From assembly GCA_049966155.1 (NCBI GenBank), contig JBMFVE010000008.1:20312-84311 (forward strand): DNA of 64,000 nt. Direction: 5' to 3'. Of the stretch, positions 34,934 through 44,825 are shown in pieces. The notes beneath the pieces were generated by a model. That model was not told the origin of the DNA and did no database searches. It saw nothing but the letters and a program-made list of their open reading frames with translations. How positions within the stretch are numbered: the stretch's first letter is position 1; each line of letters starts with the position of its first letter. The DNA comes from JBMFVE01 sp049966155 (GTDB lineage: Bacteria > Bacteroidota > Ignavibacteria > Kryptoniales > JAKASW01). The translations under genes were made by a program, and so were the position numbers.

Positions 34934-36808
34934 TTAAGGAATAATTGAAATTATAGGTCTCGTAAATACCTCCCATTTCTTATCTTCTGGCAAATACTTC
35001 ATGTTTACAAATACACGCCAGTTATTCTCATCCATGGAAGGCTTGTCTGCACGGTAGTAGTAACCAGGCCACCTGGTCTCTTCCCTGAAAAGCATTGCTC
35101 TGACGTGCGCTTCAGCTTGCCACAGTCTATGAATATTTTCCCAGCATCTCATAAGTTCATGAAGATCAGATGCAGCTAACTTTTCTGCGTCTTCTTTCAA
35201 ATACTGAAGCAAATCGAGTCCTTTCTCGAGTAATGCCTTGCTCGTTTTGAACTGTGAGGATACTCCACCTGCGTACTCATCCATGATTTTCTGTAGCCTG
35301 AACATGAACATTTTCGGGCGTACATAGTTTGGATTGACAAATGGGTCGGTTGATGCTTTGCTGAATTGCTCATAAAGGATAAGGGGTTTGACAATCTCAG
35401 ATTTTAAAGCTTCTATCTGACCTCTGTCAATGTCCGGAACCTGCTTATGTTCAACTATGTACTCAATTGCCGACTTGGCAGCAATCCTCCCCTCAGTAAA
35501 CGAACCGGATGAGAACTTATGGCTCGAAGCACCGGAGGCATCACCAGCACAGAAAATTCCGTTGACAGTCGACATATTGGCATAACCCCAGGAATACTCT
35601 TTTGGAGCTATGTCCTCCGGGCCGCTAACCCATGCACCTGATGCCCCGGAATGCGAACCTATAAAGTATGGTTCGGCAGCAGCTATTTCGGAAGGCTTCT
35701 CTTCAGGAGCAGTGTTTGTGGCTGCCCACAAAACTGCCTGCGATATTGTCATGTCCAGAAAATCCTCCCATGCTTCTGATTCAAGCTCTTTTAATTTCTT
35801 TTTGGCAGCTTTTTCATCACTCGATTCAGAAGCGATCTTTGTTATTGCTTCTTCAGTCCTCATGTAAATAGGACCTTTCCCATCCATCACATCGAGCATC
35901 ATTAGCCAGTTGCGCAGGTTGGCGGGAACAGGTTTTACTTTCCCGTAAGGAACCCATTTTTCGAGTTCTTCACTCCGCTCCACCATGTAATCGCCGCCCA
36001 TTCCATTTGTTGCGCGGGATTTAAAGAGGAGGAACCATGCACCAACCGGGCCGTATGCATCCTTGAACCGCACAGGGATGAACCTTACTTCCTGACAGGT
36101 CATCTCAGCCCCGGCTCTAATTGTGAAATAGGCACTCGACCCTGAATTCCATGGCGGATACCATGCACGACCCAGACCCTCGCCGGAAGAACGGGGTTTA
36201 AATACGTGAACAGCACCGCCCATTGCAACCAAAACCGCTTTTGCTTTGAAGATATAAATTTTCTCCTCGCGCACACTGAACCCTATTGCACCAACGCAAA
36301 TTCCACCGCTCATTATTGGTGCAACTATAAAGACACGTTCGTAAATGTTCTCCATTCCAATTGCGTTCTTTGCAGCCTCGGCAACTATTACCTTGTACGA
36401 TTCACCATTGATCATTAATTGCCATCGCCCCTCATGCACGTAGTTTCCCTGTTCATCCTTCCATATTGGAAGACCCCATTTTTCAAACAAATGGACTGTT
36501 GAATCCACGTGCCTTGCTATGTTATAAACCAGATCTTCACGCGTAATCCCCATTAGATCGTTCCTGACATAGCGCACATAGTCCTCAACCGTGTTTTTCC
36601 CGTCTTTCAGCCCTACATACATATTGATGGCTGAAAGCCCCATTGCAACTGCACCGCTTCTATCAAGTGCAGCCTTGTCCACAAGTGTAACCTTAAGGCC
36701 GTGCTGCTTTGCCCAGTATGCTGCTTCAACAGCAGCTCCACAGGCTGCCATTCCACCGCCGACAATTAAGAGGTCGGTTTCCACTACTTCAGTTTTAAAT
36801 TCCGACAT
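34934..36808 (-). CDS. aprA: Adenylylsulfate reductase subunit alpha
   Basis: A 624-aa flavoprotein that reduces APS to sulfite and AMP. FAD-binding at the N-terminus (TDLLIVGGGMAACGAAVEAA), RSGAVAMGLSAIN, and the C-terminal WPGYYYRADKP region are typical of AprA. Its length is near the usual 610-660. It acts as a dimer with AprB in the cytoplasm and gets electrons from QmoABC. Follows aprB by 18 bases. By length alone it cannot be told whether it is of the reducing or oxidising lineage. Confidence 0.97.
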   Translation of the reverse strand: MSEFKTEVVETDLLIVGGGMAACGAAVEAAYWAKQHGLKVTLVDKAALDRSGAVAMGLSAINMYVGLKDGKNTVEDYVRYVRNDLMGITREDLVYNIARHVDSTVHLFEKWGLPIWKDEQGNYVHEGRWQLMINGESYKVIVAEAAKNAIGMENIYERVFIVAPIMSGGICVGAIGFSVREEKIYIFKAKAVLVAMGGAVHVFKPRSSGEGLGRAWYPPWNSGSSAYFTIRAGAEMTCQEVRFIPVRFKDAYGPVGAWFLLFKSRATNGMGGDYMVERSEELEKWVPYGKVKPVPANLRNWLMMLDVMDGKGPIYMRTEEAITKIASESSDEKAAKKKLKELESEAWEDFLDMTISQAVLWAATNTAPEEKPSEIAAAEPYFIGSHSGASGAWVSGPEDIAPKEYSWGYANMSTVNGIFCAGDASGASSHKFSSGSFTEGRIAAKSAIEYIVEHKQVPDIDRGQIEALKSEIVKPLILYEQFSKASTDPFVNPNYVRPKMFMFRLQKIMDEYAGGVSSQFKTSKALLEKGLDLLQYLKEDAEKLAASDLHELMRCWENIHRLWQAEAHVRAMLFREETRWPGYYYRADKPSMDENNWRVFVNMKYLPEDKKWEVFTRPIISIIP

Positions 36809-36826
36809 GACGTTAAATTCACCTCC

Positions 36827-37270
36827 TTACTTCTTTAGTGTCACTACATTTGAAAGTCCCAGAGAATCAGGCTCTGTGAAAAGAACCGGACTCTTGAGGT
36901 TATTGTCAGCGGTCTTCCATCCACCGTCAGGCACAGCTTTCCCTTCTTCTGTGGTGCGAATCGGGAACTTAAATCTCTTTAGTGTACCATTGCGAAACTT
37001 AATTGTCCACAAGATGGAGTCGGTGGATCGCATTGGTGTTACAGTAGCTCCCAATGGAACAAAATCAGCATAGCCACGAACCTCAATTGCCTGATTTGGA
37101 CAAATTTTTACGCAGTTGTAGCATTCCCAGCACATTTCTGGTTCTCGGTTGTAAGCTTTCATGGTCAGCTTGTCCAGTACCATAAGGTCATTAGGACATA
37201 TATACTGGCAGGCCGTTTTGTCGAGAGCTTTGCAACCATCACATTTTTCAGGGTTGACATAACTCGGCAT
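36827..37270 (-). CDS. aprB: Adenylylsulfate reductase subunit beta
   Basis: A 147-aa ferredoxin subunit with two [4Fe-4S] sets: CDGCKALDKTACQYICP and CWECYNCVKICP. The C-terminal tail wraps around AprA in known structures. It passes electrons from Qmo to the AprA flavin. It follows sat by 43 bases and precedes aprA. Confidence 0.97.
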   Translation of the reverse strand: MPSYVNPEKCDGCKALDKTACQYICPNDLMVLDKLTMKAYNREPEMCWECYNCVKICPNQAIEVRGYADFVPLGATVTPMRSTDSILWTIKFRNGTLKRFKFPIRTTEEGKAVPDGGWKTADNNLKSPVLFTEPDSLGLSNVVTLKK

Positions 37271-37313
37271 GAGCCCATCTCCTTTTCAATTTTTACTATT
37301 AAGTTCGAATTTA

Positions 37314-38555
37314 TTACTTTTTCAGTTTTTCAGAAGCATCACCTGTAGCAAATTGATGCATTTTGATTTCAACTTTTTCATCAAGTTTTGAATAATAATC
37401 TCTTAAAATTGCAAGGACTTCAGGTCTGCTGAACTCAGCAGGCACTTCTTTCCCTTCCGACAGGGCCTTTCGAAGAGCCGTTCCACTGAGGAAGAGCCTA
37501 TCCTCCTTTTTATGTGGACATGTCTTCATAGAAGCCATTCCGCCACATTTGTAACACCAGAAAGTCCAGTCAATTGGAAGAGGCTTCAAGAGTAGTGCAT
37601 CGGACGGAATCTCATAGAATATTTTTTGAGCATCAAAAGGACCATAGTAATTTCCAACTCCGGCATGATCACGACCAACAATCAAATGAGTGCATCCATA
37701 GTTTTGTCTGAATATCCCGTGTAACAGTGCTTCTCTCGGTCCAGCATATCTCATGTCAAGTGGATAACCGCCACAAACAACAGTGTCTTTCACAAAGTAA
37801 TTTTCAACCAGTACATTTATGCACTTAACTCTCACGTCAGCGGGGATGTCTCCCGGTTTTAACTTTCCGATTAGCTGGTGAATATATAAACCATCAGAAA
37901 CTTCAAGCGCAATTTTTGCCAGGTACTCATGTGATCGGTGCATCGGGTTACGCAACTGAAGGGCTGCAATTGTTCTCCAGCCTTTTTTTGCAAAAATCTC
38001 CCTGCTTTCCGCTGGCCTCTGGTACAATCCCTGAAACTCAACAGGAAAATAACTCTCAGAAATAACCCTCACAGGCCCGGCAATATTCCATGGCTTTTGC
38101 TCCATCACCATCTTTACGCCTGGATGCTCGGGATCGTCTGTTTTAAATACCTGTTTGCACTCGAACGTCTTGTCGATCTGGTACTTCTCGGTTACCTTCA
38201 TCGTTCCCATAATCTCGTCAGTCTCATCGCTAATTAACGCCACCTCTTCCCCGACCTTTAGCGATTTTGCATCTTCATCAGATACTGAGAGTGTGATTGG
38301 TATTGGCCAGAACAAACCGCTGGCCGTCTTCATCTCCTTACAAACGCCCAACCAGTCGTCATGACCCATAAACCCTTCCAGTGGAGTAAATCCTCCAATA
38401 CCGAGCATTATCAGGTCACCCGTTTCTCGACTGGTCATATGAATCTTTTTCAACCTGTTCGCTTTTTGCATCTCTTCTTCTTTTTCCTTTCCGGAAAGAA
38501 GAAGGATCTTAAGCTCATCACTACCGTGTGGTCTTATTAAATTAAATTCTGACAT
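37314..38555 (-). CDS. sat: Sulfate adenylyltransferase (ATP sulfurylase)
   Basis: A 413-aa enzyme that activates sulfate with ATP to APS, the first step of sulfate reduction (or the last of sulfite oxidation). The nucleotide motifs QLRNPMHRSHEYL and VGRDHAGVGNYY are present. A zinc-site pattern CYKCGGMASMKTCPHKK lies near the C-terminus. I chose the ATG at 38555 (MSEFNLIRPHG), which has AAGGG upstream; the longer frame to 38612 would run through the predicted promoter. It lies 116 bases after qmoB and drives aprBA next. Confidence 0.96.
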   Translation of the reverse strand: MSEFNLIRPHGSDELKILLLSGKEKEEEMQKANRLKKIHMTSRETGDLIMLGIGGFTPLEGFMGHDDWLGVCKEMKTASGLFWPIPITLSVSDEDAKSLKVGEEVALISDETDEIMGTMKVTEKYQIDKTFECKQVFKTDDPEHPGVKMVMEQKPWNIAGPVRVISESYFPVEFQGLYQRPAESREIFAKKGWRTIAALQLRNPMHRSHEYLAKIALEVSDGLYIHQLIGKLKPGDIPADVRVKCINVLVENYFVKDTVVCGGYPLDMRYAGPREALLHGIFRQNYGCTHLIVGRDHAGVGNYYGPFDAQKIFYEIPSDALLLKPLPIDWTFWCYKCGGMASMKTCPHKKEDRLFLSGTALRKALSEGKEVPAEFSRPEVLAILRDYYSKLDEKVEIKMHQFATGDASEKLKK

Positions 38556-38583
38556 AACCGCCCTTTCTTTTATCTTGCAAAAA

Positions 38584-38612
38584 AGTATATCCCCCCATAT
38601 ATGTAAAATCAA
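38584..38612 (-). promoter_or_regulatory. Predicted sigma-70-type promoter of sat
   Basis: Minus strand: TTGATT (38612-38607), 17-base spacer with a run of six Gs, TATACT (38589-38584). A start site near 38577 would give a leader of about 20 bases to the sat ATG. It would let sat-aprBA and later genes be made above the level of read-through from qmoAB. FCB bacteria may use other core elements, so confidence is moderate. Confidence 0.5.
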
Positions 38613-38671
38613 CGAGATGAGAAGTTTCTGTAATCAGTTTGTTGATATTACCTGCTGCTGGAAAGATATGA

Positions 38672-40912
38672 TCACATCCCTTTGTAAGGATTGAGGCCAA
38701 TCTCTTTTATTTCTTCAACAAACTCATCAAAAATTGATGGGAGCTTTCTATATTCATCTATGGATAAAGTTAACAACCTGACCCGCTCAGGCTCGAGAGC
38801 CAGCTGTTTCAACTTGTCCCTGACATTGTCCATCCTTTTACTTGCCAGTTCACTCCCCTTGATGAAATGACATTGATAGTCTTCCCCGTACTTACATCCA
38901 ATTAAAAGAATACCATCGAAACCTTTTGAAAGAGCTTCTGCAATCCATACCACATTAACTGAGCCCAGACAGCGCACGGGAATGACGCGAACAAATGGAT
39001 TGTACTGAATTTTCAATTTGCCCACTGTATCAAGCGCTGGATAAGCATCATTCTCGCAGAGAAAGGCAAGTATTCTTGGTTTTTCTTCATCTTCTTCTGG
39101 AATTTCTACAGCTTTTATCATGGCAGCTATCATGGGCACAGAATAATCACTAAATGAAATTATTCTTTCCGGACATGCACCAAGACATATACCGCATCTC
39201 CGACACCTGTCCAGATTTGGAAGTGGTGTCCCCTTCTCATCTTCGTCCAGTGTTCCAAACGGACATTCTTCAGTGCACCTCTTGCATTGAGTACAGCGCT
39301 GCAGGAAAAAGTCTGGATGGGATACATCGCCTGATCTGGGATGAACAGCCCTCCCTTCCCTTACAGATAGGATTACCTGAATGGCCTTAAGAGTGGCACC
39401 GTAAGCGTCTTCTCTACTTGATAGAAAATCCATTGGTGATCGCACACACCCGGCCGCGTAAATTCCCGTCCGCCTCGTCTCATAAGGAAAACAAATAAAG
39501 TGTGAATCTGGAAAGCCATATTTCAGAGTCGGCAGGTCGGTACCCTGTCTGTATGTCAGATTGAGTATTCCTGCTCCAGCCTCCGCTGATTCAGCCATTT
39601 TCTTGCCATCAGCTGTTGTTTCCAGTGGCTCCTTCATCCCCTCCTCCGTCACTCCTAAATCAACTAAAGTAGAGGGCACCATCCCTGTTGCAAGTACCAC
39701 AACATCCGATTCCAACCGTACATTTTCTCCTAATAATGTGTTGTCTACGTCAATTAAAAGCGAACCGCTATCTGACATGGTCACCCCAACAACATCACCC
39801 TTCAAAAGAAAAACATTTTCTTCCTCCTGAACACGGCGGTAAAACAGTTCCTGTTGTGACGGTGTGCGCATATCTCTGTATATTATGTAAATTAAAGCAT
39901 CAGGATAGCGCTCTCTTATGTATAATGCCTGCTTTAGGGAAACCGAACAGCAAATTGTGGAGCAATAAGGCAAATGCTTTTCGTCACGTGAACCTGCGCA
40001 CTGTATGAACGCTATGCTTTTAAGTGGCCTGGTTTGTAAAACATCGTCAAACTTATCCTCTTTAAATAGCTGCTCAACTTCCACATTGGTCAGTACCCTT
40101 TCACTTGCTCCATATCCAAGATCCTTCAACTTATTTGGATCGTATGGCTTCCAGCCAGTCGCCTGAACTATAGCACCAGCTGTAAAGACTTCTGTCTGAC
40201 TTTCCCCTTTAATTTCGAGAGTTACGTTAAAATTTCCAGGCTGACCTGAAATTTTCTTAATTGTGGTTGATTTAAAAATTCTTATATTTGGATTCGATTC
40301 GACATTAGAAATAAGGGCTTTAATGTCGGGAGTTTGTGGGTCGGTATAGGGCGACTCATATGGGGTGATTTTGTAAAACTTCTCTACCCATCCACCTAAT
40401 TCACTTTCCTTCTCAACAAGGACCACAGGATGACCGGCTGCAGCAGCAGAAAGAGCAGATGTCAAACCAGAAATACCACCGCCAACAACAAGAATCGTTT
40501 CACTGACCTCTTTAAAAACAGGTTCGGGCGCCTCTGAATTTCTTAATTTGACTATCCCCATTCTCAGGTAGTCTTCTGCAAGCATTTGAGTGTCTTCATC
40601 ATCTGGCCTGTGAGTCCATGCAACATCTTCCCTGAGATTTACACGGTCGACCAGAATGCCTGAACTAAATTTAAACACATCAGAAACCGATCTGGGCGAA
40701 CATGCGCCAATAACGACACGATTTAAACCTTCCCTGACAATATCTCCCTTAATTTCCTCAATCGCCTCCTGACTGCACAGCCATGGCCTGACAGTGCACA
40801 GATGGACTTTATTTTCATCAGTGGCGACTTTTTTCAGGCGGTCAAGGTTAATACACTCACCAATTCCACATCCAGAGCAGAGGTAAACCCCAACTCTCGT
40901 TTCCGATATCAT
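38672..40912 (-). CDS. qmoB: Quinone-interacting oxidoreductase subunit B (HdrA/MvhD-like)
   Basis: A 746-aa soluble flavoprotein. N-terminal CSGCGIGECINLDRL, FAD site ETILVVGGGISGLTSALSAA, two ferredoxin motifs (CTQCKRCTEECPFG and CRRCGICLGACPE) and a C-terminal MvhD-like [2Fe-2S] domain (CLGSVNVVWIAEAL, GCKYGEDYQCHF). It connects QmoA and QmoC to AprBA, and may branch electrons to another partner. It begins two bases after qmoA ends. Confidence 0.95.
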   Translation of the reverse strand: MISETRVGVYLCSGCGIGECINLDRLKKVATDENKVHLCTVRPWLCSQEAIEEIKGDIVREGLNRVVIGACSPRSVSDVFKFSSGILVDRVNLREDVAWTHRPDDEDTQMLAEDYLRMGIVKLRNSEAPEPVFKEVSETILVVGGGISGLTSALSAAAAGHPVVLVEKESELGGWVEKFYKITPYESPYTDPQTPDIKALISNVESNPNIRIFKSTTIKKISGQPGNFNVTLEIKGESQTEVFTAGAIVQATGWKPYDPNKLKDLGYGASERVLTNVEVEQLFKEDKFDDVLQTRPLKSIAFIQCAGSRDEKHLPYCSTICCSVSLKQALYIRERYPDALIYIIYRDMRTPSQQELFYRRVQEEENVFLLKGDVVGVTMSDSGSLLIDVDNTLLGENVRLESDVVVLATGMVPSTLVDLGVTEEGMKEPLETTADGKKMAESAEAGAGILNLTYRQGTDLPTLKYGFPDSHFICFPYETRRTGIYAAGCVRSPMDFLSSREDAYGATLKAIQVILSVREGRAVHPRSGDVSHPDFFLQRCTQCKRCTEECPFGTLDEDEKGTPLPNLDRCRRCGICLGACPERIISFSDYSVPMIAAMIKAVEIPEEDEEKPRILAFLCENDAYPALDTVGKLKIQYNPFVRVIPVRCLGSVNVVWIAEALSKGFDGILLIGCKYGEDYQCHFIKGSELASKRMDNVRDKLKQLALEPERVRLLTLSIDEYRKLPSIFDEFVEEIKEIGLNPYKGM

Positions 40913-40914
40913 TT

Positions 40915-42174
40915 TTATTTCCTCTTAATTGTTTGTATCGCCTTTAAGACAGCCCCTGTTGCCTCTCTCACCGACGATGCAACATCTTTCGGACCTGTGC
41001 TCACGCCACAGCCGGCCACTCCATGTCCGTCAGATTTTATGAACCCGTATCTGTCAAACATGTCATTGCCAGGAAATAAGCCGCTTTGAGCTGGCTGCAT
41101 ACCTGTGGCCAGAACCACAAGGTCAACAGGGACATTAATTAATTTACCTGAGACACAGTCTTCCGATACAACAACCAGTCTGTCGGTAGAGACATCATGG
41201 ATCACCTTTGCAACTTTTCCTCTGTGAAAGAAAATTTTATTGTCTTTCTGGACATTGCTGTAAAAGTCCTCCAGCAGTCCACATGACCGCACGTCAATAT
41301 AGTGAATGTGGATGTCGGCATCCGGATACTGTTCCCTGACGTAGCCCGTTTGCTTTAATGATGCCATGCAGCATACAGATGAACAATACTCAAGGTGATT
41401 AACATCCCTTGATCCTGCACATTGAACAAATGCCACACTTTCAACGGGCTTCCTGGTTGATATCTTTAAAATTTTTCCCTGTGTTGGCCCGTCAGGTGAT
41501 GCCAGTCTCTCCATCATCACATTCGTTATAACATCAGGAAACTGACCAAAACCGAGAATATCCAGCTTCGTTGCATCATAAGGTTCCCACCCGGTTGCCC
41601 ATATGATTGATCCTGCACCTACGGTCAGATGCTCTGCCTTTTCGGTCAGGTTAATAGCATTATACCTGCACACATCGACACACTTCTTACAGCTTAATCC
41701 TCGACATGAAAGAGGATCAATTACATATTTATCAGGGTAAGCATTGGGATACGGGAGATAAACTGCTGCAGTTTCGTCCATATTAAAATTAAAATCGTTT
41801 TTTCTTTTTTCCGGACATACCTTAACACATTCGCCACATGATGTGCACTGATCATTTACGTATCGGGGATTTAATTTAACACTGACGAGGTATTTGCCTG
41901 ATACCTCTGAAATATTGAGCACCTCAGCAAGTGTAAAAAGCTTTATTAAAGGATTGTTTCGAAGCCGTCGTATATTGATTTCGAGTCCGCAACTCGGTGG
42001 ACAGAGCTTTGGAAAATATTTATTGAATTGCGTAACCTTCCCCCCTATATACGATCTCTTCTCAATGATAGTTACTGTTAATCCGGTTTCAGCAGCTTCC
42101 ACTGCAGCGGTTATACCCGCTATACCTGCCCCAATTATAAGGACGTCGGAGTTAATTTCAGGTTCAACACTCAT
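40915..42174 (-). CDS. qmoA: Quinone-interacting oxidoreductase subunit A (HdrA-like)
   Basis: A 419-aa HdrA-type flavoprotein, shorter than QmoB. The FAD motif VLIIGAGIAGITAAVEAA is at the start. Next are CPPSCGLEINIRRL and the ferredoxin motif CTSCGECVKVCPEKRK with a second set (CRGLSCKKCVDVC). It is the first gene of the qmoAB pair. Upstream lies the cytidylate-kinase-like paralog, 19 bases away. Confidence 0.95.
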   Translation of the reverse strand: MSVEPEINSDVLIIGAGIAGITAAVEAAETGLTVTIIEKRSYIGGKVTQFNKYFPKLCPPSCGLEINIRRLRNNPLIKLFTLAEVLNISEVSGKYLVSVKLNPRYVNDQCTSCGECVKVCPEKRKNDFNFNMDETAAVYLPYPNAYPDKYVIDPLSCRGLSCKKCVDVCRYNAINLTEKAEHLTVGAGSIIWATGWEPYDATKLDILGFGQFPDVITNVMMERLASPDGPTQGKILKISTRKPVESVAFVQCAGSRDVNHLEYCSSVCCMASLKQTGYVREQYPDADIHIHYIDVRSCGLLEDFYSNVQKDNKIFFHRGKVAKVIHDVSTDRLVVVSEDCVSGKLINVPVDLVVLATGMQPAQSGLFPGNDMFDRYGFIKSDGHGVAGCGVSTGPKDVASSVREATGAVLKAIQTIKRK

Positions 42175-42193
42175 GATAAATATCCATTATTTG

Positions 42194-43024
42194 TTATTCA
42201 TGGTAACTTATTAGCTCTTTTTTTATTTCAATAACTTTCACCCCCTCAATCTTCTGTAAAACATTCCTGATATCGTCTTCCCACATCTTGGCACCAACTG
42301 TTGGACACGATCCTCTTACTAATAATTTCCCTGCATCAGCATCTGCTTCAATTTCCACATCGCTTCCTCGTGTGCGGGGTGACTGCTGTAAATGGACTTT
42401 TGATAGTGATGCCAGGTGCAAATTTTTAAGCAATCGAGTGGATTCAGCGGTTGGCTGAAACTCCTTTCTTGACACAGACTCAACAATGATGTCTGATGCG
42501 AGGTCAAGGCTCATCCTCTCAATATTTAGAACAAGGTCGTAATAAATCGGGTCCTTCCAGTTTACACCATAAAGAAAAGACGACCATTTCATTCTGTGCT
42601 CATCAATTGATTTTATATACGATTTAGCTTGTTCCCTGCTCATACCCCGCTCCTTAACCAGGGCATTTATTCTGTATTCAAGAGGAGCTGTGAGCATAAT
42701 TCGGAGTACATAAGGAATCCTGGTCAGGAGAAACTGTCCTAAATGCCCGTGGTAAATCATACTTCCCTTAAGAGCAAATTCAAATAGAGCTGTTTGAAAA
42801 CAGGTGAGATATAGTTTTTTCCGTGATGAGAGTTTGTCCAGCAAATGGGGTGATTCATCCAAAAACGAAACCTGCACCAGACCGGACTCCTTAATCCCAT
42901 ACTTGTCTGCCGCACTCAGAACATCTTCGCGGCTTATTACAGGCCATGAGAGTTTTTCTGAAACTTTCTTTGCCAGACTCTCTGTTGCACTAAGCGAACC
43001 TCTCGAGATCGTTATAATAGACAT
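42194..43024 (-). CDS. Cytidylate-kinase-like protein with BON-like C-terminus, paralog 2
   Basis: A 276-aa paralog of the protein at 30107-30934, same layout: MSIITISRGSLSATESLA opening, shared internal block (WSSFLYGVNWKDPIYYDLVLNI against WTRFLYGVDWNDPSLYDVVLNL), then a C-terminal BON-like part (EIEADADAGKLLVRGSCP). The glycine-rich loop is weaker than in paralog 1. It sits between the persulfide reductase and qmoA, so both copies live in sulfur clusters. Nucleotide-responsive regulation of sulfate metabolism is possible but speculative. Confidence 0.75.
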   Translation of the reverse strand: MSIITISRGSLSATESLAKKVSEKLSWPVISREDVLSAADKYGIKESGLVQVSFLDESPHLLDKLSSRKKLYLTCFQTALFEFALKGSMIYHGHLGQFLLTRIPYVLRIMLTAPLEYRINALVKERGMSREQAKSYIKSIDEHRMKWSSFLYGVNWKDPIYYDLVLNIERMSLDLASDIIVESVSRKEFQPTAESTRLLKNLHLASLSKVHLQQSPRTRGSDVEIEADADAGKLLVRGSCPTVGAKMWEDDIRNVLQKIEGVKVIEIKKELISYHE

Positions 43025-43113
43025 AAATCCTCCTCTTTCCAGTCATCTAACATCATGACAGACAATCAACTTTCTTATCACCACCACATTTGCATGTAGT
43101 GTGACGAATTTGT

Positions 43114-44817
43114 TCAAGCATTAATTTTATCCTGCCATTTGAACTTTCCGACACGCACAGCATTATAAAGCAAAACTCCGCCTCCTAGATAAGACACTTT
43201 CTTATAACCATGCTTTAAAAACATTCTCGTTGCTTCATACCCCCTTGCCCCCATACCACATACAAAAACAATTTCCTGGTCGGTGCTGAAATCCTTCAGC
43301 CTCGTTTTAAGTTCAGTCAGGGAAATACCTGTGCAACTGTTTGAAAACGGACTGTCACTCCTTTCCTGCGTCTCTCTAACATCTATAAATGTTCCTTTAA
43401 AGAACATGGCGTTAATTGGACTGACATTTGTTGCCCCGTCTAACTCCTGACTGATGGCTATAGCGCCAAGATGATTTAAAAGAGTGTCGGGTGCACTATA
43501 AGCCGAGCTCGATGCGAGCTCAACCTGTAGTAAAGATTCCACAGTCCTTCTACGCAACAGCAAATCTGAAAAAAGATCTATGTATCTTGTTACATCCTTT
43601 TCTCCAACCAGCTGAAGACCAAGTAACCTCAATCCAGGTTTTTCATATATCAGCTTCGCAAGTACAGGCTTTGATTCATGGTAATAGTCCGGCTGATCAG
43701 GCCAGCACCCAATCACACTCCCTGTCTTTATGCCAATCTTTCCTGCCGATTTTTCTGTTAACCCTGCACAGCCGATAAATTTATCAAATAGCTTCATTGA
43801 CAGAGACCTTACAGTGCCTTTTAATGGTAATCCTCTGCCAACTATTGAATCTGCTGCTGTCCTTCCCATTCTGAGCGACAATGAGCTGCACGGAAAATGA
43901 TCTCCCTGACCGCTAACCATGTTTGTCAGTTCCACACATCCACCCGCTGCCCAGACATGCTCTGCACTTGTTCTCATCTTTTCATCAACAAGAATTCCCC
44001 CGGTGCTGCCGACGAGAATACCTGCAGCTCTTGCAAGCTCCGTGTTTGGTTTAACTCCAATGCAATAAAATACATAGTCAACTGAAATTGACTGCCCATC
44101 CTTGAGATGGATGACAGGGGATCCCTTTTCATTGCATTCAATTTTTTCAACTGATGATGAAAGGAACAAACTTAATTTATCAGATTGAATTGATGACTGA
44201 ATGTAGCAGGAAACCTCAAGATCAACCAACGTCGGTAATAAGGCCTCTTCTTTCTCAATCAAGACCACATCTATGCCCCAGAGAGTAATCAGCGACTCAG
44301 CTAAAGAACATCCTTTAATTCCTCCCCCGATAATAGCAACCTTATTAATGGCACCGTGCTGAACCCCCTCTCTGAATCTCAGTGCATCCGATGGATAATG
44401 AAAAGATGAAATAAGCGGAGAATCGACAAACGGGAATTGAGGCTTTGAAGGCCGAATGCCTGTTGCAATTACAAGCGAATCATACATGAGTTGAAATTTA
44501 TTACCTGTGCCTACTGCGACGCACTTCAACTCCCTTTTTCGAGTATTTATTTCACAAACTTCTGTTTTTGTAAGCACCCTTACATTTCTCACGTTTTCAA
44601 AATATTTCTCGTCGCGCAAGAGGTTATAACTTGTTTTCATCAAATCAGAAAGATTGTCGATTTCTCCCCCGACAAACGACAGGAGTCCACAGTTATTCAT
44701 GGAGACAAACGGCGTTTTCTCCACGACGATTATTTCATGCCCTCTTACAAGCCTGCTCAGTCTTGAAGCAACTTTACATCCGGCCGCCATGCCGCCAACT
44801 ATGACTATATTGCCCAA
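43114..44817 (-). CDS. CoA-disulfide reductase-like flavoprotein with rhodanese domain
   Basis: A 567-aa protein of the NADH-dependent persulfide reductase/CoADR-RHD type. FAD motif IVIVGGMAAGCKVASRL, redox cysteine C43 in SMNNCGL, NAD site VAIIGGGIKGCSLAESL and the dimer domain are present. A rhodanese domain with active-site C520 (VFVCGMGARGYEA) ends the protein. The family reduces CoA persulfide, polysulfide or CoA disulfide with NADH. Between dsrP and the qmo genes it may handle sulfane sulfur, relevant to disproportionation or polysulfide use. Confidence 0.88.
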   Translation of the reverse strand: MGNIVIVGGMAAGCKVASRLSRLVRGHEIIVVEKTPFVSMNNCGLLSFVGGEIDNLSDLMKTSYNLLRDEKYFENVRNVRVLTKTEVCEINTRKRELKCVAVGTGNKFQLMYDSLVIATGIRPSKPQFPFVDSPLISSFHYPSDALRFREGVQHGAINKVAIIGGGIKGCSLAESLITLWGIDVVLIEKEEALLPTLVDLEVSCYIQSSIQSDKLSLFLSSSVEKIECNEKGSPVIHLKDGQSISVDYVFYCIGVKPNTELARAAGILVGSTGGILVDEKMRTSAEHVWAAGGCVELTNMVSGQGDHFPCSSLSLRMGRTAADSIVGRGLPLKGTVRSLSMKLFDKFIGCAGLTEKSAGKIGIKTGSVIGCWPDQPDYYHESKPVLAKLIYEKPGLRLLGLQLVGEKDVTRYIDLFSDLLLRRRTVESLLQVELASSSAYSAPDTLLNHLGAIAISQELDGATNVSPINAMFFKGTFIDVRETQERSDSPFSNSCTGISLTELKTRLKDFSTDQEIVFVCGMGARGYEATRMFLKHGYKKVSYLGGGVLLYNAVRVGKFKWQDKINA

Positions 44818-44825
44818 TTTATTTG

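Noticed and set aside
40802..41089. 95-residue plus-strand frame over the qmoA/qmoB junction
   Set aside because: Antisense to both genes, whose motifs are certain; shadow frame.
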